Positions 46,701-54,190 of a stretch of 64,000 bases of DNA are shown piece after piece. Made by a program: the position numbers and the translations under genes. The stretch lies in NCBI RefSeq assembly GCF_022812285.1, contig NZ_CP093300.1, forward strand, positions 3,534,001 through 3,598,000, written 5' to 3'. The first letter of the stretch is position 1. Each line of letters starts with the position of its first letter. Under the pieces are notes generated by a model that was not told where the DNA came from, did not search any database, and was given only the letters and a program-made list of their open reading frames with translations. The DNA comes from Alkalihalobacillus sp. LMS39. GTDB taxonomy: Bacteria; Bacillota; Bacilli; Bacillales; Bacillaceae_F.

Positions 46701-48569
46701 ATACACTGTTTTTTGCGGAAGTTGTTTAATTAGCAAACTTGTTATCTCTGCGTCTATCACCACGATAGGAAAAGTTGTTTGAATGTGAGGGGCTTCCTTT
46801 GCTGTTAAAGTAACCGTTTTTCTTCCTGGCTCCGTAAAGATATATTGTTCAACTGCTTCTCCTTCGATAGTTAGGAAATAATCATCATTGGCTAATTCTT
46901 TTTTGTAACCGTTTTCGTATTTTCCGATAATCGTTAACCCTTCAGATAGAAACGGATCACCAATGTAATAATTTGTTTTTGCTGGATAAAAGGAAATCGT
47001 TAATTCGGTTAAAGCTAAAGGTGTAATTGTAAGATCGATGGTTGCGAATGCGCCTTGGTAATGTAGGGTAATCGTATTTGTACCTGGAGTCGAACTGTCG
47101 AATCCTGTGACAATATAGTCGCTGTCTTGTAAGACTTGCTCTGTCCCATCAGAAAATATAGCTTTAACTACTACATTTGCCATATCCAATTGTTCACCGA
47201 CAAGGTACTCAGTTTTCATTTGACTTGTATCAATTTGTAATTCATTAACTTTCCTTCTGTCAATGACAATGTCAAAGTCTCGAAAGGTCACTTCGGCATC
47301 TCGAGCAACATAAACACCAGCATAAAGCGAGTGGTGAAATAAATCTTCAGCGATGATAACTTCTTGTTGTCCGTTTGTTGTAACAACATACGTATTCCCG
47401 GATTTGCGAATCGACAATTCATATTCTTCTCCACTTGTCGGCATTGAAATTCCGTGAAAGGCATCTCGTTTTATTTGATCTTCAGTTTGTTTGTAAAATC
47501 CTTTCATCACTATATCTAGTGCTCCTACAGCGACATAATTACTCGTTACTGTGCTTGAGTTAAGATGCTGTCCTACTTCATCTCGAAGCATTAAGCCAAA
47601 TGATTTTTGATTTGGTGTACTAATGCTCGCATTTTGATTAAACGATCGAACTTCTGCTTTTGTCGTTAACAGAAAATTCGCATCAGATGGTATTTCTTTA
47701 AACAAAAAGGAGAGGCCTTCATCTCCAGAAGCAATTTTCCCACCTGAAGCGGTTAGTGTAACTGAACCGTCCTCATGTGTAACCGGATCAGGATTACGTT
47801 CTTCACTCGTATTCCCTCCAAACGCACGAAACTCCCAGTCACCAATGTCTACTTCATCGCTATCTATGTTTATTTGCACATCTGTAAATGTTACTGTCGT
47901 ATTTCTAGACGTATATAAACCAGCAAAATGAATGTCTCCGTTATAATGTTCGATCGTTTGAATTTCACCATCCACTTTCAAAATATACAATGAGCCTAGT
48001 TTTTGGATGCTTAACTGATACTCTTCTCCTGCAAGTGGTGAGGATGCTTGAAACTCAAAACCATTTTTTTGAATCGAGCTTTCTTTATATTTATAAAATC
48101 CTTTCATTTGTTGGTCTAATGCCCCGACTGCAACATAATCACCAGTAAACGTGCTATCATTTTCATTATCCAACACATTTCCTCTAACCATCATTCCAAA
48201 GGAAACTTGATTATTGGCAGTCCATTCCTCAACACGAGCTTTCGCTGTGATTTCAAAATTACCAGAACTTTCGACTTCTTTGTAATAGTACGCAATTCCT
48301 TCACTAGAGCTTGCAATTTTGCCCCGATTGTTTGAACTTCGTAATGTTACAGTTCCAAGTTCATGTTCTGTAATTTCAAAGTTTTCATACGTAATGTTTG
48401 CTTGTCCACCATTATCACCAAACACAGCCCCATTCCAATCACTCTGTATCTGAATCATTTGTTCGCGTGATTCCTCACTTTGCTCTTCTGCCAGCACTGC
48501 CACATGCAAAGGTGAAATAGCTAATACGATAGCTAATACAAAAGCAACCCAACTTTTTCTTTTCTCCAT
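43731..48569 (-). CDS. Giant cell-surface pectate lyase (PL9-type beta-helix) with Ig-like and repeat modules
   Basis: A 1612-residue extracellular protein, probably an exo-acting pectate/polygalacturonate lyase. Order: signal peptide (about 1-27, cut after AVLA); two related beta-sandwich modules (about 40-230 and 235-435) and a third later (about 775-1005), each with a GKI.S...G..Y.Y.E pattern and SFGLM.RD; four bacterial Ig-like repeats between (about 440-770); a parallel beta-helix (about 1110-1480) beginning NIYVSPDGKSTGEGTKETPL, with NADGFAAKLTVGEGN and NNIDDGWDLYTK typical of PL9; eight EEEELPPGG repeats; and a C-terminal LPITY, TM helix and RKKQK tail. It starts after AAAGGAGG. Very acidic, as in alkaliphile exoproteins. 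Confidence 0.88.
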   Translation of the reverse strand: MEKRKSWVAFVLAIVLAISPLHVAVLAEEQSEESREQMIQIQSDWNGAVFGDNGGQANITYENFEITEHELGTVTLRSSNNRGKIASSSEGIAYYYKEVESSGNFEITAKARVEEWTANNQVSFGMMVRGNVLDNENDSTFTGDYVAVGALDQQMKGFYKYKESSIQKNGFEFQASSPLAGEEYQLSIQKLGSLYILKVDGEIQTIEHYNGDIHFAGLYTSRNTTVTFTDVQINIDSDEVDIGDWEFRAFGGNTSEERNPDPVTHEDGSVTLTASGGKIASGDEGLSFLFKEIPSDANFLLTTKAEVRSFNQNASISTPNQKSFGLMLRDEVGQHLNSSTVTSNYVAVGALDIVMKGFYKQTEDQIKRDAFHGISMPTSGEEYELSIRKSGNTYVVTTNGQQEVIIAEDLFHHSLYAGVYVARDAEVTFRDFDIVIDRRKVNELQIDTSQMKTEYLVGEQLDMANVVVKAIFSDGTEQVLQDSDYIVTGFDSSTPGTNTITLHYQGAFATIDLTITPLALTELTISFYPAKTNYYIGDPFLSEGLTIIGKYENGYKKELANDDYFLTIEGEAVEQYIFTEPGRKTVTLTAKEAPHIQTTFPIVVIDAEITSLLIKQLPQKTVYFLEEDIDLAGLRLYALYSDGNEVRLLPDEYEVAPLDTSFIGEKDVEISHKGITTSFSVIVKEKELIGLEITEYPTTTYTIGESFNSTGLEVSKVYDNGEKEVYPREQYRVDSSRFDSSNKGTYDIVIVPTDHVIQPISLFVTVREDVDYEWHSIVFGQSTSSQRNYIETLDDGTVRLVALEGGGKITGDHDGISYFYTEIDATEDNFTLSADLKVIDYAKEPHDGQESFGLMARDAINSVQDASVFASNIAAVGGYSGGTRNPNGTQGFIRTGVLAPDGEGSEGIQSYMLKDGKPNLSTTHPEQSYRLTLTKTNSGYTMALNDREEVIYYEPEILHVQDEKLYVGFYTARLATIEVSNIDFRVTAAKTDKPKVDPPQQPIDPSIDILSLDKTAETEYDLLLRSNVDGVVTVKRGQEEIVQEQEIVSGERLQIPTSLNENDRTNLTIVFLPDDTQFLTGYHQIVKNFSVEHRFYRNGENIYVSPDGKSTGEGTKETPLDLDTAINFVQKGQAIIVQEGHYVRQAPLEIKKYNDGSENAMKYLLADPDAKERPLVDFDRKSEGVVHSGDYWHIIGIDFARSAGNTKGYTIGGSYNIVENVRVFEHGDTGLQISRTDPSTPREEWPAYNKVLNSVSFDNRDPSENNADGFAAKLTVGEGNVFRGSIAHNNIDDGWDLYTKVGTGAIGAVTIEKSIAFHNGTLTNGYEGNAGKNGFKLGGEGVHVGHVIKNSIAFENGYFGFTSNSNPGVIAENNIGVNNKGANLSFTTYSHIPTDFTIDGFISYQTKEGNKERDRFPTFLKSNRNYMFDGEKSANHAGDLLPDDIFESVQSLFEYDSQGRIVSVKRDEEGNILWEDVWEKFAALMSTYEDEEEELPPGGEEEELPPGGEEEELPPGGEEEELPPGGEEEELPPGGEEEELPPGGEEEELPPGGEEEELPPGGENEELSQAPNLDDKNKLPITYTTMYNWLFLGILLLLIGVYITRKKQKQTL
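43884..44099 (-). repeat. In-gene 27-bp tandem repeat encoding EEEELPPGG x8
   Basis: Eight nearly identical 27-bp units within the lyase gene. Codon-level differences between units (CCC/CCT, GGT/GGC, CTC/TTC on the plus strand) are mostly silent, so the peptide repeat is under selection or recently expanded. It likely forms a rigid acidic spacer crossing the cell wall. Confidence 0.92.
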
Positions 48570-48670
48570 GTTTTTCCTCCTTTCAATTTGAACCAACAAA
48601 CGCGCGCACGCCTTTCTAGTAATCTTTTAAATGATATTCATAAGAAAAACGCGGGAGCGTCTTTTCTTTC

Positions 48671-48761
48671 AAGCGAAGTGCGGAGCCCTGCCCGCTTTTG
48701 ACAGTGAACCACAAGTGCTCTTCTTGGGGTGAAACGCGCAGGTGCGCAGCCTTCGCTCTTC
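48671..48761. repeat. GTGCGGAGCC-type dispersed repeat, two adjacent pieces
   Basis: AAGCGAAGTGCGGAGCC at 48671-48687 and GTGCGCAGCCTTCGCTCT at about 48742-48759. Related sequence occurs at 21134. It lies in the 310-bp gap between uxaB and the giant lyase gene. Confidence 0.5.
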
Positions 48762-48818
48762 AAGAGTAAGCTTTCAAAGCTTCATTGCAATACTAGTATT
48801 TTTATCTTTCTTATCTAT

Positions 48819-48850
48819 TAAAAAAGGAAGATTCACCTCTTCCTTTTTTA
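48819..48850 (-). terminator. Terminator of uxaA-uxaB
   Basis: TAAAAAAGGAAGA pairs with TCTTCCTTTTTTA around a 6-base loop, 30 bases past the uxaB stop. Confidence 0.85.
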
Positions 48851-48879
48851 TGAAAGTAATGAACAACATTGTAAAATGA

Positions 48880-50409
48880 CTATCGCGTAACCTGTTTCAT
48901 TTTTTTCATCACAGTTACTCGCATGCCATTGTTTACAATATGATTGACATCAGTTGTGACGGTTTGCGTTAAGTCTGGAATCAAATTTAAATCGATTTCC
49001 CATAATTCCTGATTTGCTAAAATTTCCGTCACCATTGTTTCAATCGAAGACTCGTTGGAATCTACTTTATTCCATGCTCTTGAAAACTGTAACAGTACAT
49101 CTGGGTTATCACGAATCGTATATTCTTGTTCTCCTCGTTTACCGATTAGAAAATCTCCCTCAACTCGAAGTGGACGATAGTAAGTAAATAAAGCTGCCAA
49201 AGAAAATACAATCGCATCTGGTAGCTTTTGATTTTGGCTAACATACTCTTGTAATGTAGGAAGTAATCTCGACTTAAATTTATACACAGCATTCATACCA
49301 ATGTCGGTTAAAAAATGTTTATTATATGGGTTTAAAAACCGTTCAATGACAGAGGTGACAAATGCTTCTTTTTCTTGTTTTTCCATGTTCACCATTGGAA
49401 AGATTTCTTCATTGATTCCTTGTTCAATAAAGCTTCGTAACGTTTCATCAGTCATTGCCTCTAACACCGTATCAACACCTGATAAATAACAAACGGCAAA
49501 CATCATCGTATGTGGTCCATTTAATAATCGAACCTTCAACTCGCGATATGGCGTCACATCGCCCCATTTTACATTTAACCCCGCTTTATGAAACGGAATT
49601 TTTTCAGCTATATCCTCATCTGCCTCAATCGCAAACATATGATAAGGTTCTCCTGTTGTAAGAAGGCTGTCTTCATATTGCAACGTCTTGCTATAGTGAT
49701 CCAATTCATCTTTCGGATAACCCGTTACAATCCGGTCCACAAGTGTGTTACAAAACTTGTTATGCTCGTTTACCCAGTCGATAAATTCTTGTGGTAAGTT
49801 CCAATCACTAGCATACTGTAACACTAACTCTCGTAATCGATCTCCATTGTTTTCGATAAGCTCACAAGGGATAATCGTTAATCCCGATTTTGCTTTATCT
49901 TCGAAAGCTAAATAGCGGTGATATAATATCGCTGTCACCTTTCCTGGAAATGACAGCGGACTTTCCTTATAGTTATAGTTTTCTTTGTAATACGTTATCC
50001 CCGCTTCTGTTGTATTGGAAAGCATAAATTCTAAATGCGGAGATTCAGCTAAAGTGACGATATCAGCCCAGTGTGTATACGGATTAATTGCTCGTGAAAT
50101 CGCCGTGATGATTTCGTTTTTTTCCACTCTTTTACCCGCTTGAATTCCCCGTAATGAAACGGTGTATAAACAATCTTGGGTCAATAGCTTAGGAACAACT
50201 TTTCCATGGGGCGTTGGTTGAACTGCTACAACCTTCCCGTTAAACAATCCTTGGTTATTCATCTGATGAATCATCCAATCGACAAATCCACGCATGAAAT
50301 TGCCTTCCCCAATTTGAATAACTTTCTCTGGAAGTTTTACTTCTTCCATTTTAAATTCAACCTCATTCGAAATTTGTGATCGGTCTATCGCTATATTCAA
50401 TTGTTGCAT
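48880..50409 (-). CDS. uxaB: Tagaturonate reductase (altronate oxidoreductase)
   Basis: NADH-dependent reduction of D-tagaturonate to D-altronate in the isomerase route of galacturonate breakdown. A mannitol-dehydrogenase-family protein of about 509 residues. The N-terminal Rossmann segment reads VIQIGEGNFMRGFVDWMI near residue 30; LSNTTEAGI near 130; the catalytic lysine region has VRLLNGPHTMMFAVCYLSG near 290. I place the start at 50409 (MQQLNIA), 8 bases after GAGGTG. It lies 30 bases after uxaA. Confidence 0.93.
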   Translation of the reverse strand: MQQLNIAIDRSQISNEVEFKMEEVKLPEKVIQIGEGNFMRGFVDWMIHQMNNQGLFNGKVVAVQPTPHGKVVPKLLTQDCLYTVSLRGIQAGKRVEKNEIITAISRAINPYTHWADIVTLAESPHLEFMLSNTTEAGITYYKENYNYKESPLSFPGKVTAILYHRYLAFEDKAKSGLTIIPCELIENNGDRLRELVLQYASDWNLPQEFIDWVNEHNKFCNTLVDRIVTGYPKDELDHYSKTLQYEDSLLTTGEPYHMFAIEADEDIAEKIPFHKAGLNVKWGDVTPYRELKVRLLNGPHTMMFAVCYLSGVDTVLEAMTDETLRSFIEQGINEEIFPMVNMEKQEKEAFVTSVIERFLNPYNKHFLTDIGMNAVYKFKSRLLPTLQEYVSQNQKLPDAIVFSLAALFTYYRPLRVEGDFLIGKRGEQEYTIRDNPDVLLQFSRAWNKVDSNESSIETMVTEILANQELWEIDLNLIPDLTQTVTTDVNHIVNNGMRVTVMKKMKQVTR

Positions 50410-50439
50410 TGCATTCCCACCTCTCATATTGTCATAGAG

Positions 50440-51933
50440 TTATAGAATGACGCCATCTTTAAAAATCGAAATCTCTTTAAACCCATTTTTTTCGTTATTT
50501 GTTTGCTTATTACCCGAAGCAAGATCGATCATGTAATCAAATAATTCATCTGTTAATTCATCCATCGCTTTCCCATGAACGAGCTCTCCGGCATTAAAGT
50601 CAATCCAATTTTTCTTCTTTTCTGCTAATGCTGTGTTCGTTGCCATTTTCACAGTCGGTACAGGTCCGCCAAATGGTGTTCCTCTTCCTGTTGTAAAAAT
50701 GACAATATGTGCTCCAGCAGCTGCCAATGCCGTAACTGACACTAAATCATTCCCAGGTCCTTGAACTAAATTTAACCCTGTCTTTGTCACACGCCCACCA
50801 TAAGGCAAAACATCTGTTACAGGGGAAAACCCTCCTTTTTGAACACATCCTAATGACTTCTCTTCTAGCGTTGTAATACCACCTTTTTTATTTCCTGGGG
50901 AAGGGTTTTCATAAACGACTTGATTATGTTTAAGGAAGTATTCTTTAAAATCATTCACTAAATCAACAATCTTATGAAACACCTGTTCATCTGTTGCTCT
51001 GTTCATTAAAATCGTTTCTGCGCCAAACATTTCTGGAACCTCGGTTAAAATCGTCGTTCCACCATGGGCAATTAGTTTATCTGAAAATGCCCCTACTAGA
51101 GGATTTGCCGTAATTCCTGAAAATCCATCCGAACCACCACATTTTAATCCGACTTTTAATTTCGTTAGTGGGACAGCTTCTCGCTTAAACGATTTGGCGT
51201 AAAAAACTAAGTCACTAACTAGTTCAAGAGCTTCTTCAAGTTCATCGTCTGCTTCTTGAACACTTAAAAATTTCACGCGATTTTCATCATACTCGCCAAT
51301 CACTTTTTTAAATTCGGCAATATGGTTATTTTCACAACCTAAACCTAAAACTAAAATCCCAGCGGCATTAGGATGGTGAACTAAGTTACTTAATATTTTT
51401 TGAGTATTATGAAGGTCGTCACCTAACTGGGAACAGCCAAATAAATGTGGATAATGATAAACCCCATCAAATCCTTCTTGTTGAAATTGTTGGTTCGCTG
51501 TTTTAGCTAGTAGTTCTGCTGTTTTATTAATACAACCAACAGTATTAATAATCCATATTTCATTACGGATTCCAATATCGCCATTTTTTCTTACATATCC
51601 ATAAAATGTTCGGTCACTTTTCTTTTTTATAAGCGATGTTGTTGTTGGTGTGTACGTGTATTCAAGTGTACCAGCAAGGTTTGTTGCGGTATTCTCGGTA
51701 TGAACCCAATCCCCCTCTTGAATGTCTTGCTTAGCATGGCCAATTGGAAATCCATATTTAATAATATTGTCACCCGCTCTAATATAATTGGTAGCGACCT
51801 TGTGACCAATTGGAATGGCTTCCTTTACGACAATCTCTTTGTCTTGAAAAAAGAGACTGTCACCTTTTTCATAGTTTTTTAATGTCACAATAACATTATC
51901 GTTTTGATGCACATGAACGAATGAGGTATTCAT
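50440..51933 (-). CDS. uxaA: Altronate dehydratase
   Basis: Dehydrates D-altronate to 2-keto-3-deoxygluconate, iron-dependent. 497 residues. The N-terminal SAF-like domain (about 1-90) is followed by the catalytic body: GYVRKNGDIGIRNEIWIINTVGC near residue 115, FGCSQLGDDLHNT near 166, LGLGCENN near 196, LKCGGSDGFSGITANPLVG near 260, TEVPEMFGAE near 293. First in uxaA-uxaB with its own strong promoter and an overlapping palindromic operator. Starts after AAAAGGAGGG. Confidence 0.95.
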   Translation of the reverse strand: MNTSFVHVHQNDNVIVTLKNYEKGDSLFFQDKEIVVKEAIPIGHKVATNYIRAGDNIIKYGFPIGHAKQDIQEGDWVHTENTATNLAGTLEYTYTPTTTSLIKKKSDRTFYGYVRKNGDIGIRNEIWIINTVGCINKTAELLAKTANQQFQQEGFDGVYHYPHLFGCSQLGDDLHNTQKILSNLVHHPNAAGILVLGLGCENNHIAEFKKVIGEYDENRVKFLSVQEADDELEEALELVSDLVFYAKSFKREAVPLTKLKVGLKCGGSDGFSGITANPLVGAFSDKLIAHGGTTILTEVPEMFGAETILMNRATDEQVFHKIVDLVNDFKEYFLKHNQVVYENPSPGNKKGGITTLEEKSLGCVQKGGFSPVTDVLPYGGRVTKTGLNLVQGPGNDLVSVTALAAAGAHIVIFTTGRGTPFGGPVPTVKMATNTALAEKKKNWIDFNAGELVHGKAMDELTDELFDYMIDLASGNKQTNNEKNGFKEISIFKDGVIL

Positions 51934-51950
51934 TTTTTCCCTCCTTTTAA

Positions 51951-51968
51951 AATAACAACGTTGTTATT
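51951..51968 (-). promoter_or_regulatory. Perfect 18-bp palindromic operator at uxaA
   Basis: AATAACAACGTTGTTATT is fully palindromic with a central CG, as in LacI-family operators. It begins 5 bases downstream of the -10 box and covers the likely transcription start. The same core lies at 63590, before the ABC importer's binding-protein gene. The repressor is not encoded in the window. Confidence 0.8.
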
Positions 51969-51972
51969 CTCA

Positions 51973-52001
51973 ATAGTATAAGACACCTTCTTCATTGTCA
52001 A
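51973..52001 (-). promoter_or_regulatory. Sigma-A promoter of uxaA-uxaB
   Basis: On the minus strand TTGACA (51996-52001), a 17-bp spacer and TACTAT (51973-51978). The -35 is a perfect consensus. Confidence 0.85.
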
Positions 52002-52014
52002 TCGATTGAGTGCT

Positions 52015-52968
52015 TTACATTTTTTCAGTTTTGTTGTCCTCTTTTTCTAAAAATAGTGGAAGCATTCTTCCAAAAATTGCGGCTAATGATTGTTGAAATA
52101 AAGCGCCAATGACAACGGGGACAGATACTTTTGCCGGAAAATATAAGATCGCTATCGTTGCACCAACACTAATATTCCTCATTCCACTATGAAACATGAA
52201 ACTAATCATGACATCTTTTTCATATTTACAAAGTTTTGCGACGGCTATTCCGAGAAGATATCCAAATGATGCCACAAAAAGAACAACAATAGCAATCATC
52301 AATAATTCAATATCAAATAGAATAACAGGTGCAGCTACAGCACTATTTATTGCAATAACGATACATAAAGCCAGTTTTGAAAATGGTGCTACAGTTGTCT
52401 GAATTGCATTTGTCCTAAGATATGATAAATACTGAACAAACATGCCAAGTAGAGAAGGAACAACAATCATCCATATTAAACTTGTCATCACATCTGTTAT
52501 AGGAATTTCTACATTTGCTCCAATAAATAAAAATAAAGACAATGGAATAAACAACGGTGCCAATAATGTATTAATAACGACAATTAAAATGGATAAGGAC
52601 AAGTTCCCACCATAAATGGACACCCACATCATACTGACAACACCAGTTGGAATAATAAAGGCAATGATTAGCCCTGTAAGCGTAAATGGGTCAGTTGAAA
52701 AAGCAAGATGACCAACACTGTAAGCGAGACAAGGCATGATACATTGAATGATGAGTAATGATACGATAATCGGAAAGGGTCGCATTAAGGTCGTTTTCAA
52801 TTTATTTGCTTGAATACCAAGACTACTTGCAAACGTAATGAAAGCAAACATCCATGGTACGATACTAACAAACAAATGAAGCTGATTCGCTAATAATAAC
52901 CCGATACAAACACTTAATGGCGTTAAGAAAGCTAGTCGTTTTTGCAAAAATAAATTAAGCGTATTCAT
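52015..52968 (-). CDS. Bile acid:sodium symporter (BASS) family transporter
   Basis: A membrane carrier of 317 residues with about nine hydrophobic segments. SBF-family landmarks: FITFASSLGIQANKLK near residue 45, FIIPTGVVSMMWVSIYGGN near 110 (the first crossover helix motif), and MFHSGMRNISVGATIAIL near 260 (the second). BASS proteins move organic anions with Na+. Here it lies in the uronate region between uxaA and YesL, so the cargo might be a uronate or keto-deoxy sugar acid. Its start overlaps the YesL-like gene by 14 bases. Confidence 0.85.
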   Translation of the reverse strand: MNTLNLFLQKRLAFLTPLSVCIGLLLANQLHLFVSIVPWMFAFITFASSLGIQANKLKTTLMRPFPIIVSLLIIQCIMPCLAYSVGHLAFSTDPFTLTGLIIAFIIPTGVVSMMWVSIYGGNLSLSILIVVINTLLAPLFIPLSLFLFIGANVEIPITDVMTSLIWMIVVPSLLGMFVQYLSYLRTNAIQTTVAPFSKLALCIVIAINSAVAAPVILFDIELLMIAIVVLFVASFGYLLGIAVAKLCKYEKDVMISFMFHSGMRNISVGATIAILYFPAKVSVPVVIGALFQQSLAAIFGRMLPLFLEKEDNKTEKM

Positions 52969-53614
52969 TTGAGACTTCTTTATTTACGTCCTCTTGAATT
53001 GGCTGCTTATTTTCAACTATTTTAAATATAATAGACGCGATTTTCGTCATCACATAGCTTATAAGACTAGCAGTAAAAAACGGGATTAACCCAGGTAAAA
53101 ACATAAGAACGTATTGGACAGCCACAATCGCTATCCCCATTAAAATCATGTACTGCGGATATGCAATACTAAGTAAAAATGCACTTTTAATATAATGTGT
53201 CCCTTTGCTTTTTACATGCACATAAACGGGGAAGAATAACAGAAATGTCATAAGAAACACAATCGTCAAAACAAGCAGAACATAACGAATCACCGTCATC
53301 CAAATGACTTGTTCCGCGGCAAGACTAAAGTTTATATAAAGAACGAAACCGAAAAAAGCAAAAAATAATCCGAAGCCATTTGCTTTTACAAACTCTGCTT
53401 TATAACATTGCCAAAACGTTGAAAAGAGTGGAAACTCCTCATTTTGAATAATCCATTTTCTCATCACAGCAAATAAGGCTACTGTAGCTGGCATGATCCC
53501 AAACAGACCAAACCCTACGAGGGTAAACAACATCCAGAGCAAATTCATATAAGCTAAGCGCGAAATAATAACACTTACTCGATAAAAACCACCAACCCAT
53601 CCATTCATTTCCAT
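52955..53614 (-). CDS. yesL: DUF624 (YesL-like) membrane protein
   Basis: A 219-residue integral membrane protein with about five TM segments. The N-terminus MEMNGWVGGFYRVS and the motif LLWMLFTLVGFGLFGIMPAT match B. subtilis YesL, a gene of the rhamnogalacturonan locus. Several ATGs lie in a row; the third (53614) has the best spacing (8 bases) to GAGGTG. Function is unknown; DUF624 genes usually accompany oligosaccharide ABC importers, suggesting an accessory role in uptake or sensing. Confidence 0.85.
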   Translation of the reverse strand: MEMNGWVGGFYRVSVIISRLAYMNLLWMLFTLVGFGLFGIMPATVALFAVMRKWIIQNEEFPLFSTFWQCYKAEFVKANGFGLFFAFFGFVLYINFSLAAEQVIWMTVIRYVLLVLTIVFLMTFLLFFPVYVHVKSKGTHYIKSAFLLSIAYPQYMILMGIAIVAVQYVLMFLPGLIPFFTASLISYVMTKIASIIFKIVENKQPIQEDVNKEVSNEYA

Positions 53615-53643
53615 TTCCATTCCACCTCATCTAAGCATTCTTG

Positions 53644-54174
53644 TTATTGTTTGATAGCAATGATAGATTGTAACAATTGCTTTGCCATTGCTTCTTTATT
53701 TGAATAAACTGGAACTAGAGCGACTAACGGCTGTTCTATTTCAATTCCTACTTTCTGAAACCACAATGAATCTGGTTGAATCGGCATCGCATAAATTTCA
53801 CGCTTTCCCGTTTCTTCATTGATTACAAAGTATGGATTTGGTTCTATAACAGAAACCTCGTTTATATCAGATAGCTCATATAATCCATCCGGATCATATG
53901 CTGCACTCATCAATTCTTCATCAATGAGAAGTAAATCCCCATTATGTGTTGCTATTTCAGCTATTAATCTTTCAAAGGTAACAGGAAAGACAGTAAAATC
54001 GTACTGACTTTCCTCAACCTCTAACACATGTTGGATATACTTGTTCACTTCTTCTTGTTTTTCACTAGGAATATCAGCAAATACTAAAATCGTAAATTGC
54101 TCGTTTGATTCGCTACACCCTGTCATACTTAGTAAAACGAAAATGAAAAATAGGAAATATCTCGTTCTCTTCAT
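53644..54174 (-). CDS. Small secreted lipoprotein, YteS-like
   Basis: A 176-residue lipoprotein. Signal peptide with lipobox SMTGC at about residue 20. The mature part (ILVFADIPSEKQEEVNKYI, then GDLLLIDEELMSAAYDPDGL) looks like a reduced periplasmic-binding-protein-type alpha/beta fold; I see no catalytic motif. Its position directly after the GH105 gene matches yteR-yteS of B. subtilis, so I call it YteS-like by context. Start: ATG at 54174 after TAGGTG. The gap to yteR is 16 bases. Confidence 0.65.
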   Translation of the reverse strand: MKRTRYFLFFIFVLLSMTGCSESNEQFTILVFADIPSEKQEEVNKYIQHVLEVEESQYDFTVFPVTFERLIAEIATHNGDLLLIDEELMSAAYDPDGLYELSDINEVSVIEPNPYFVINEETGKREIYAMPIQPDSLWFQKVGIEIEQPLVALVPVYSNKEAMAKQLLQSIIAIKQ

Positions 54175-54190
54175 ATCCCACACCTAAGCA

